Assembly (NCBI GenBank): GCA_937893635.1
Contig: CALBGF010000038.1
Coordinates: forward strand, 1-7,026
DNA from: an uncultured Mollicutes bacterium
GTDB taxonomy: Bacteria; Bacillota_I; Bacilli_A; RFN20; CAG-826
Reading direction: 5' to 3'
Length of the DNA: 7,026 nt
Shown: in pieces, positions 1 through 4,583 of the stretch
Layout: each line of letters starts with the position of its first letter
Numbering within the stretch: position 1 is the stretch's first letter
The notes under the pieces: generated by a model
Databases searched by the model: none
Seen by the model: only the letters and a program-made list of their open reading frames with translations
What the model was told of the DNA's origin: nothing
Translations under genes and position numbers: made by a program

Positions 1-132
1 ATTATAACAAAAACGTTTGAGGGTGCATGGTTTTCTATAGTTTTAATCTATGATGCTATATGTGTTTGGTATATTCTATTTGTTTATAACTATTATAAAA
101 AGAAAAAGAAAAAAGAGACTAATAAAAAATAG
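1..132 (+). CDS. C-terminal end of a membrane protein (partial, starts before the window)
   Basis: Reading from base 1 in frame 1 gives 43 sense codons and then a TAG stop at 130-132. The piece has a hydrophobic, aromatic stretch (about residues 10-31, including WFSIVLIYDAICVWYILFVY) followed by a very basic tail of consecutive lysines. This is the usual pattern of a last transmembrane helix with a cytoplasmic, positively charged C-terminus. A terminator follows directly after the stop (147-180), which supports a real gene end. The family cannot be told from this fragment. Both tryptophans are TGG. An ATG-started reading in another frame (50-235) crosses the terminator and is probably a shadow. 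Confidence is moderate because only the end is visible and there is no start or domain to confirm it. Confidence 0.55.
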   Translation: MITKTFEGAWFSIVLIYDAICVWYILFVYNYYKKKKKKETNKK

Positions 133-146
133 ACTTGTAATAACAA

Positions 147-180
147 AAAAGATGAGCGGATTAGAACCTACTCATCTTTT
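147..180. terminator. Shared bidirectional intrinsic terminator
   Basis: AAAAGATGAG (147-156) pairs perfectly with CTCATCTTTT (171-180) around a 14-base loop. On the minus strand the stem runs into six T residues, so it is a good terminator for the HAD gene. On the plus strand it ends in four T residues and can stop the membrane protein gene that ends at 132. The HAD stop codon (168-170) lies in the loop, and its last two sense codons form one arm. Confidence 0.8.
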
Positions 181-980
181 AAAATACTTTTTAATTCATA
201 CATTATGCCATCATGGTCATTATCAAATTTGCTAATGCGGGTGGCATATTTTTTTAAGTTGTCATTAGCGTTTTTCATCGCTACGGATATTCCCGCAAAT
301 TGGAACATTTGAATATCGTTATTAGCGTCACCAAAGGCAATAATGTGTTCGCGATTTATATTATATAATTTAGCAACATCCGCTAGAGCGTGAGCTTTAG
401 TGACGTTAGAGAAAAATATTTCAGAATATAATTCATAAGCACCCATCCAAAATCTAATTTCTAATCCTGGATGTTTTTTAACTGCGGCTTCTAATATGTT
501 GTTAGAAGAAGTAGAATAACTTTTAATAATCATTGTCATTGGATCATTAGTTAAAGTTTCACGAATATCACCTTTAATTAATTTCATACCCTTAGTAACA
601 AATACACTTTCGAGTATTTCATCATCTTTAATAATCCAAAGTTCTTTATTTGTTTCACATAAAACATTTTCAATATATTTTGGTCCAACATCATTATAAA
701 TTTGTTTAATTATCTCTTTAGGAAAAGCAAAATTAACTTCTTTAAATGTTGGATCATTAGGAGATATAATATTTGCGCCATTATAGCAAATAATAGGAGA
801 GTGGAGATTTAATTCATCATAATATCTTTTGATAGAACGAATTGGTCTTCCGGTAGCAATAACGATAATATGACCTAAGCTATCTAAATGGTGAAGATAT
901 TTTAATGTATCAGGACATATTTCTTTCTTACTATTTAATAAGGTTCCATCAAGGTCTAGTGCGATTAAGTATTTTTCCAT
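168..980 (-). CDS. Cof-type HAD-superfamily phosphatase (class IIB)
   Basis: This 270-residue protein is a haloacid dehalogenase-fold hydrolase of the Cof/YkrA type, soluble enzymes that remove phosphate from sugar phosphates, flavin precursors or pyridoxal phosphate. The four HAD motifs are all present: DLDGTLL with nucleophile D9 and acid D11, ATGRP with T43, K195 in VTKAHAL, and GDANND (217-222) with the Mg2+-binding acidic residues. YNGAN (67-71) is typical of the IIB family. The cap domain lies between motifs II and III, about residues 85-190. Length is normal for the family. The start is ATG at 980, preceded by AGAAAGGA (992-999) 11 bases upstream. Several paralogues usually exist per Firmicutes genome and substrate cannot be predicted from motifs, so no gene symbol is given. 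It stands alone, divergent from the small membrane protein gene, and ends in a shared terminator. Confidence 0.95.
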   Translation of the reverse strand: MEKYLIALDLDGTLLNSKKEICPDTLKYLHHLDSLGHIIVIATGRPIRSIKRYYDELNLHSPIICYNGANIISPNDPTFKEVNFAFPKEIIKQIYNDVGPKYIENVLCETNKELWIIKDDEILESVFVTKGMKLIKGDIRETLTNDPMTMIIKSYSTSSNNILEAAVKKHPGLEIRFWMGAYELYSEIFFSNVTKAHALADVAKLYNINREHIIAFGDANNDIQMFQFAGISVAMKNANDNLKKYATRISKFDNDHDGIMYELKSILKDE

Positions 981-1038
981 ATTTTACTTTTTCCTTTCTA
1001 ATATTAGCTATATTTGCATAATTTCTAATGGTGATATT

Positions 1039-1290
1039 ATGTATTTTTATCGAATTACTCTTTTTGCTATTGGCTTATTATTAGCTACGATAGGTTGTGT
1101 ATTCTTTGTTATTGATATTACACTTTTAAACTATGGGTATAATGTTTTTGAATTTTTAGGATACTTACTATCTTCCAAAGTTTTCTATTTGTTACCCACA
1201 GGAGTTATTTTAATGGCTATAAGTTTATTTTGCAATAAATTATGGAACAAACTTTCTAACTATTTAAAAAAGAAGAAAGATAGTATTTAA
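1039..1290 (+). CDS. Small two-helix membrane protein, function unknown
   Basis: This 83-residue protein has two predicted transmembrane helices, about residues 5-26 and 48-66. A short linker lies between them and the C-terminus is strongly basic (KLWNKLSNYLKKKK), which suggests both ends face the cytoplasm. There is no signal-peptidase site and no catalytic motif. I do not recognise a family. The ATG at 1039 has a modest ribosome binding site, GGTGAT (1030-1035). No terminator separates it from spx 78 bases downstream, so read-through into spx is possible, although spx has its own promoter. It is divergent from the HAD gene across a 58-base gap in which I could not assign a convincing promoter. 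Its reality rests on start, ribosome binding site, length and clean membrane topology. Confidence 0.7.
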   Translation: MYFYRITLFAIGLLLATIGCVFFVIDITLLNYGYNVFEFLGYLLSSKVFYLLPTGVILMAISLFCNKLWNKLSNYLKKKKDSI

Positions 1291-1318
1291 AATTATTCTA
1301 AAAAATGTAAAAAAAGTA

Positions 1319-1347
1319 TTGTTAAATCGTATGAATTTCTTTAAAAT
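1319..1347 (+). promoter_or_regulatory. Predicted sigma-A promoter of spx
   Basis: TTGTTA (1319-1324) and TAAAAT (1342-1347) are separated by 17 bases. They match the -35 and -10 consensus at 4/6 and 5/6 positions. An A-rich stretch (about 1301-1317) could serve as an UP element. The transcript would start near 1354, very close to the GAGGAG ribosome binding site at 1355-1360, so either the leader is minimal or there is another start further upstream. Prediction by eye only. Confidence 0.5.
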
Positions 1348-1368
1348 AAAGCGTGAGGAGTGGATACA

Positions 1369-1815
1369 ATGATAAAGATTTATACATCACCAAGTTGTTC
1401 TTCTTGCCGCAAAGTCAAAAAGTGGTTTGAAGATCATAAAATTGAATATGTCGAAAAGAGTATTTTTTCTGCTTCTTTAAATGAAAAAGATATTTATGAA
1501 ATTCTTGAGAAATCAGAAAATGGTACTGAAGATATTATTTCTACTAAATCAAAAATTATGAAAGAAGGTAATTATGATTTAGAAAAAATGTCGATGAGTC
1601 AATTAGTAAGATTTATTTTAGATAATCCGACAGTATTAAAAAGACCAATAATCGTTGATGATAATAAAATTCAAATTGGTTATAATTCAGAAGAAATTCG
1701 CGCTTTTATTCCAGAAGAGATTCGCCGCTTAGTACGCTTAACATGCGCTAAAGGGGCTTGTGAAAGATACGAGTTTTGTGAACATAAGGATGACTTTAAT
1801 AATCAAAATGCTTAA
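1369..1815 (+). CDS. spx: Spx, redox-sensing RNA polymerase-binding regulator (ArsC family), with Cys-rich tail
   Basis: Spx binds the RNA polymerase alpha C-terminal domain and redirects transcription under thiol and disulfide stress; in Bacillus it is degraded by ClpXP with the adaptor YjbH. The 148-residue protein shows the ArsC-like thioredoxin fold with the redox switch CSSC (C10, C13) in TSPSCSSCRK. It also has the conserved G52 (ENGTED) needed for the alpha-subunit contact, R92 in KRPIIVD, and the IQIGYNSEEIRAFIPEEIR segment. A start at GTG 1360 would place the ribosome binding site GAGGAG (1355-1360) on the start codon, so ATG 1369 is chosen, eight bases after it. The family is usually about 131 residues. 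Here an additional tail of about 17-20 residues carries C126, C131, C137 and H139, which I do not know from the Bacillus protein. The gene ends in a strong terminator. Confidence 0.93.
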   Translation: MIKIYTSPSCSSCRKVKKWFEDHKIEYVEKSIFSASLNEKDIYEILEKSENGTEDIISTKSKIMKEGNYDLEKMSMSQLVRFILDNPTVLKRPIIVDDNKIQIGYNSEEIRAFIPEEIRRLVRLTCAKGACERYEFCEHKDDFNNQNA

Positions 1816-1817
1816 TA

Positions 1818-1841
1818 AAAAAACGGCGCTGGCCGTTTTTT
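1818..1841. terminator. Shared bidirectional terminator between spx and the CYTH gene
   Basis: AAAAAACGGC (1818-1827) pairs with GCCGTTTTTT (1832-1841) around the loop GCTG. Both strands give a GC core followed by a run of T residues (1836-1841 on plus; seven T residues from 1823 to 1817 on minus). It ends spx on plus and the convergent CYTH gene on minus. The CYTH stop codon (1840-1842) overlaps one arm. Confidence 0.92.
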
Positions 1842-2424
1842 ATTTTTTCTTATTATACTCGTTCATTGCGCGACGATGTTTAGTTACTTTATTTAGTTCA
1901 TGAGTTGGAACATTTGCTTCAGCACAAAATTGTTTGAGTTTTTCTTCAGCATCAACCATAGAGTCATGTTCCATTTCTAACTCATAATCAGTAACATTTC
2001 CATATGTGCTTTTATCAATGCATAATAAACCACCATCGTAATCACATTCAATACGATAAGTTGATAAACTACAAATTACATGAATCTTGTCGATATCAAA
2101 GCCAAGAATTTGTAAGAATTCAAATGTAGAGTTCTTAACATTTTCTCCATGTAAAATGCTTTTAAATTCATCTTTGGTTAATGGACAATTTTTTTCTAAT
2201 AATCCTTCAGAAAGTGGTGCTTTTAAAGTAATTTCAAAATTACCATTTTTCTCACGGATTCTTAAACCTAAGCCATAACTTTCTAATTTGGCATCGTCAG
2301 TGTCTAAATAATAATTAGTTTGTTGCATTACGCGAGGGTTATATTTTAAGATATTACTTGCTAATGCGAGATATTCTTTTTCGTTTAGAAGCATTTTAGC
2401 TTCGATTTCCATGTTGTTTGACAT
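1840..2424 (-). CDS. CYTH-domain protein, YjbK-like (triphosphate-tunnel fold)
   Basis: The 194-residue product has the CYTH signature ExExK at the N-terminus (E6, E8, K10 in MEIEAKM). Further tunnel strands follow: YYLDT, LGLRIREKNGNFEITLKAP with basic residues, STYRIECDYDGGLLCIDKSTYG, and DYELEMEHD. CYTH proteins bind triphosphate groups with a metal ion; members include adenylate cyclase type IV, thiamine triphosphatase and inorganic triphosphatases. Overall pattern and length resemble Bacillus YjbK (about 190 residues), whose cellular role is not settled. The ATG at 2424 follows AGGAGAT (2437-2431) with good spacing. An in-frame extension to 2643 would add 73 residues antisense to nadK and is rejected. 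It is divergent from nadK, a neighbour also in Bacillus, where relQ lies between them; relQ is absent here. Exact substrate is unknown. Confidence 0.9.
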   Translation of the reverse strand: MSNNMEIEAKMLLNEKEYLALASNILKYNPRVMQQTNYYLDTDDAKLESYGLGLRIREKNGNFEITLKAPLSEGLLEKNCPLTKDEFKSILHGENVKNSTFEFLQILGFDIDKIHVICSLSTYRIECDYDGGLLCIDKSTYGNVTDYELEMEHDSMVDAEEKLKQFCAEANVPTHELNKVTKHRRAMNEYNKKK

Positions 2425-2453
2425 AATTTCATCTCCTAATTTGCCAACTAATA

Positions 2454-2462
2454 TGTTACAAT
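2454..2462 (+). promoter_or_regulatory. Predicted extended -10 promoter of the nadK operon
   Basis: TGTTACAAT contains a TG at the extended position and a -10 element TACAAT matching consensus at 5/6. No good -35 lies at 16-18 bases, which extended -10 promoters tolerate. The transcript would start near 2469 and give a leader of about 29 bases before the ATG at 2498. The 73-base gap must also hold the promoter for the divergent CYTH gene; I see only weak candidates for that one. Confidence 0.5.
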
Positions 2463-2497
2463 ATTTTTGTTGAAATATAAAGAGGAGATTAAAAATT

Positions 2498-3301
2498 ATG
2501 AAATACAAGTATGGTATATGCTTTAAAAAAGAAGTTATAACCGAAATGTATATTGAAAGTTTTAAAAGAAGACTAGCAAAAGATGGTTTTGTTTTAGATG
2601 AAGAAAATCCAGAATATGTTTTCTTTTTAGGTGGAGATGGCACTTTTTTACGCGCAGTACATAAATATATTGATAAAGTTGATAAAATAAAGTTTGTGGG
2701 ATTGAATGCAGGAACATTAGGATTTTATTTAGATTATTCTACTAGTGAAATAGATTTACTAATTAATGATATTAAAAGTAAAAATGTAAATGTTGTATCT
2801 TACCCATTAATAAAAGGCAAAATTGTTTCTAAAAAAGAAACTCAAACAATATACGCTGTAAATGAAATTAGAATTGAGAATCCTTTTCATACTTTAATTA
2901 GTGATGTTGCTATTAATGAGCATAAATTAGAAACTTTTTCCGGTAATGGATTAGTGGTATCTTCCTCTTTAGGTAGTTCGGCTTATAATAAATCTTTAGG
3001 TGGAGCGATTATGGAACATGATTTGCCATTATTGGAAATTACTGAAATTGCTCCAATTCAAAATAATGCCTATCGTTCTTTAGCATCTAGTTTAATTGTT
3101 GATGGCAAAAAGACGATTTCATTTACAGGATTATTTAAAGATATTATTGTAGGATATGATCATGAAGTAATGCCGAATATTTCTAAAATTAAAGAAATAT
3201 CAATTACATTATCTTCGCGTAAAGTTAGACTTATTCGTAAAATTGATCATAATTATATTGATGTTTTAAGAAAAGCGTTTATTATTGATAAGGAGATGTA
3301 A
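2498..3301 (+). CDS. nadK: NAD kinase (ATP-NAD kinase)
   Basis: NAD kinase phosphorylates NAD to NADP and is the only known route to NADP in bacteria. The 267-residue protein has the GGDGT motif (45-49, catalytic D47), the NE pair (N122, E123), the glycine-rich second motif around 149-170 with GSSAYNKSLGGAI, and the all-beta C-terminal domain ending near residue 260. Length matches the short Firmicutes form (about 265). ATG 2498 follows AGAGGAG (2481-2487) with ten bases spacing. Two positions differ from what I recall as common: the GDG before the second motif reads GNG (N150), and the usual STPTGSTAY reads SSSLGSSAY. Most structural residues are kept, so an active enzyme is still likely. 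The next gene starts four bases after the stop and its ribosome binding site lies in the last codons of nadK, indicating one operon. Confidence 0.95.
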   Translation: MKYKYGICFKKEVITEMYIESFKRRLAKDGFVLDEENPEYVFFLGGDGTFLRAVHKYIDKVDKIKFVGLNAGTLGFYLDYSTSEIDLLINDIKSKNVNVVSYPLIKGKIVSKKETQTIYAVNEIRIENPFHTLISDVAINEHKLETFSGNGLVVSSSLGSSAYNKSLGGAIMEHDLPLLEITEIAPIQNNAYRSLASSLIVDGKKTISFTGLFKDIIVGYDHEVMPNISKIKEISITLSSRKVRLIRKIDHNYIDVLRKAFIIDKEM

Positions 3302-3305
3302 AATT

Positions 3306-3674
3306 ATGTTTTTAGATGCTGGTGACTTTTTTAAAAATTATGGACTTATAATTGGATTAATAATATTAGGAATAATTATTGTTGTTGTCGTAGTTTTATT
3401 AATTAGAAATAAAACTAAAAGCAACAATAAAAAAGCAAGTAATGATTTGTTTAATCAAATTATGGAAGGCTTAGGAGGAATTGCTAATATTAATTCTTTA
3501 GAAGCTAAAATGTCGCGTTTAAATGTTAGTTTAAAAGATGATAGTTTATTAAACATTGAAAGTCTAAAATCTAGTGGCGTTAGTCGAGTTATTAAAATGT
3601 CTAGTAAAATAACTTTATTAATTGGTAATGTGGCTAGTGAAATTGAAGAACAATTTAAAAAAGAAACAAAGTGA
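3306..3674 (+). CDS. Membrane-anchored PTS EIIB-like protein lacking the phosphocysteine
   Basis: The 122-residue protein begins with one strong transmembrane helix (about 13-34), then a basic, Asn-rich linker (35-46). A domain of about 75 residues follows that resembles the glucose-family EIIB domain of the phosphotransferase system. The match is by pattern: LGGIANINSLEAKMSRLNVSLKDDS corresponds to the LGG-N-I-x-x-LDACITRLRVxVKD region, and VIKMSSKITLLIGNVASEI corresponds to the later strand and helix. The phosphorylated cysteine of DACITRLR is replaced by lysine (K68), so it cannot carry phosphate in the standard way. No EIIC or EIIA is nearby. ATG 3306 is chosen because AAGGAG (3290-3295), overlapping the end of nadK, lies ten bases upstream; a TTG at 3285 would overlap nadK more and has no ribosome binding site. 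A sensory, scaffold or regulatory role is a guess. It shares the nadK transcript. Confidence 0.82.
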   Translation: MFLDAGDFFKNYGLIIGLIILGIIIVVVVVLLIRNKTKSNNKKASNDLFNQIMEGLGGIANINSLEAKMSRLNVSLKDDSLLNIESLKSSGVSRVIKMSSKITLLIGNVASEIEEQFKKETK

Positions 3675-3697
3675 GTTCGCGCGTAACTCACTTTTTT
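3668..3697 (+). terminator. Intrinsic terminator of the nadK operon
   Basis: AAAGTGAGTT (3668-3677) pairs perfectly with AACTCACTTT (3685-3694) around the loop CGCGCGT and is followed by T residues to 3697. The TGA stop of the EIIB-like gene (3672-3674) lies in the first arm. On the minus strand the tail is T-rich but interrupted, so it may also help to end the convergent gene at 3707. Confidence 0.92.
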
Positions 3698-3706
3698 AAA
3701 TGTTTA

Positions 3707-3988
3707 TTATTGTTGATAATACGGATTGTTATTATTATTTGAAGTATAGTAATTAGGGTTAGTATTGTTTGTCGGATAACTTTGACTATATTGTTGATTA
3801 TTCGGATAAGAATAATAGGAATTATTTTGATAATACGGAACTGGTTGATAGTAATAATAAGGTTGAATTTGATAGCCATTAGATGGGTATAAAGGCCCTT
3901 TATTAGGCGCAAATAAGCCACCGACTAATAATCCACCTACAAAAGGCCAAATTGGTCCTATGACGCGATATTGATAATTATATGGCAT
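3707..3988 (-). CDS. Tyr/Asn/Gln/Pro-rich low-complexity small protein, function unknown
   Basis: The 93-residue product has two parts. Residues 1-36 contain a short hydrophobic, glycine-rich segment (GPIWPFVGGLLVGGLFAP) that could insert in or lie on a membrane. Residues 37-93 are almost entirely Tyr, Asn, Gln, Pro and Ser; over the whole protein I count 20 Tyr, 16 Asn, 13 Pro and 10 Gln. Such tails are disordered and resemble prion-like or surface and coat proteins of Firmicutes, but I recognise no family. ATG 3988 is preferred: AGGGGGA lies about nine bases upstream. An upstream in-frame ATG at 4009 has no ribosome binding site. That ribosome binding site sits inside the terminator-like hairpin 3992-4035. 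I found no convincing separate promoter. The biased composition could be an accident of an AT-rich frame, but start signal and consistent pattern favour a gene. Confidence 0.65.
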   Translation of the reverse strand: MPYNYQYRVIGPIWPFVGGLLVGGLFAPNKGPLYPSNGYQIQPYYYYQPVPYYQNNSYYSYPNNQQYSQSYPTNNTNPNYYTSNNNNNPYYQQ

Positions 3989-3991
3989 AAT

Positions 3992-4035
3992 AAAAAATCC
4001 CCCTAGCATAGTAGTATATGCAACTAGAGGGATTT
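3992..4035 (-). terminator. Terminator hairpin after maf, containing the next gene's ribosome binding site
   Basis: On the minus strand AAATCCCTCTAG (4035-4024) pairs with CTAGGGGGATTT (4006-3995): 12 pairs including one G-U, then a run of six T residues (3997-3992). The 17-base loop can form an inner four-pair stem, CATA with TATG. This has the form of a Rho-independent terminator for the rnjA-maf transcript. The same 3' arm, AGGGGGA, is the ribosome binding site of the gene starting at 3988, so the hairpin may also hide that site. Confidence 0.78.
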
Positions 4036-4044
4036 GTTTATAAT

Positions 4045-4581
4045 CTACAAATATTTTTTTAATTCTTCTAAAGGTAAGCCAACGACATTATAGTAACTTC
4101 CTTCAATATTTTTAATCAAAGGAAATTTTTTATCTTGGATACCATACGCTCCGGCTTTATCTTTAGGAGAACCACTTTTAATATAAGCATTAATTAATTC
4201 ATCACTTAACTCATTGAAAGTAACTTTTGTTAAAACACTTTTAGAAATAGTTTTTTCTTTACTAATAATGGTAAATCCAGTTACTACATCATGAGTTTTA
4301 TTTGATAATAAATAAAGCATTCTTTTAGCATCTTCATCATTAATTGGCTTTCCTAATACTTCATTATTAATTATTACGACAGTGTCTGCGGCAATAACAA
4401 TATCATTAGGATATTTACTAAATACTGCTTTGGCTTTAGCTTTAGATAATTCTAAAGGTAAGTTATAAGGAGAAGCTATTATTTTACTTTCATCAACGTT
4501 AGAAATAACTATTTTAAAGTCCTTGATGATGTTTTTTAAAAGTTCTTGACGTCTTGGTGATTTACTAGCAAGTATGTACAT
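4045..4581 (-). CDS. maf: Maf family nucleotide pyrophosphatase (predicted dTTP/UTP type)
   Basis: Maf proteins hydrolyse non-canonical and some canonical nucleoside triphosphates to monophosphates and pyrophosphate, cleaning the nucleotide pool; some members were linked to septum formation. The 178-residue protein shows the N-terminal LASKSPRRQELL (4-15), the VDES segment (29-32), the KAKAV lysine region (48-53), AADTVV with D66, GKP (77-79), HDVVTG (97-102), GAYGIQ (144-149) and the closing GSYYNVVGLP (161-170). The SPRR, Lys and YGIQ set fits the YhdE/Maf subfamily acting on dTTP and UTP rather than the YceF m7GTP type; this is inferred from motifs. Start ATG 4581 lies only two bases after the RNase J stop, with no strong ribosome binding site, so translation is probably coupled to rnjA. 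Length is slightly shorter than Bacillus Maf (189) but complete. A terminator-like hairpin follows. Confidence 0.96.
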   Translation of the reverse strand: MYILASKSPRRQELLKNIIKDFKIVISNVDESKIIASPYNLPLELSKAKAKAVFSKYPNDIVIAADTVVIINNEVLGKPINDEDAKRMLYLLSNKTHDVVTGFTIISKEKTISKSVLTKVTFNELSDELINAYIKSGSPKDKAGAYGIQDKKFPLIKNIEGSYYNVVGLPLEELKKYL

Positions 4582-4583
4582 AA

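Noticed and set aside
50..235. 61-codon plus-strand reading frame near the left edge
   Set aside because: It overlaps the membrane protein end in another frame, crosses the terminator at 147-180 and runs antisense into the HAD gene; it has no ribosome binding site.
2087..2278. 63-codon plus-strand frame within the CYTH gene
   Set aside because: Antisense shadow of a well-supported gene, with no ribosome binding site or recognisable domain.
2441..2446. TTGCCA as -35 element for nadK
   Set aside because: It matches consensus at 5/6 but lies only ten bases from the good -10 at 2457-2462; the extended -10 explains the promoter better.
2425..2643. N-terminal extension of the CYTH protein by 73 residues
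   Set aside because: The extension is antisense to nadK and covers the divergent promoter region. The ATG at 2424 has a strong ribosome binding site and gives the family's normal length with ExExK at the start.
3672..3686. TGA read as Trp (Mycoplasma code), extending the EIIB-like protein by four residues to TAA
   Set aside because: All seven Trp codons in the window are TGG and no gene contains an in-frame TGA, so the standard code is favoured; a single TGA is weak evidence.
3455..3691. Minus-strand frame antisense to the EIIB-like gene
   Set aside because: It runs through the terminator hairpin 3668-3697 and has no start signal; the plus strand has a ribosome binding site and a domain match.
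3688..3921. Hydrophobic 77-residue minus-strand frame overlapping the Tyr/Asn-rich gene
   Set aside because: Ile/Thr-rich content is what a frame-shifted reading of Tyr/Asn codons gives. No ribosome binding site was seen, whereas the overlapping frame starting at 3988 has one.
4007..4009. Upstream ATG start for the Tyr/Asn-rich protein
   Set aside because: No ribosome binding site precedes it, and the added residues are encoded by the terminator stem and U-tract.
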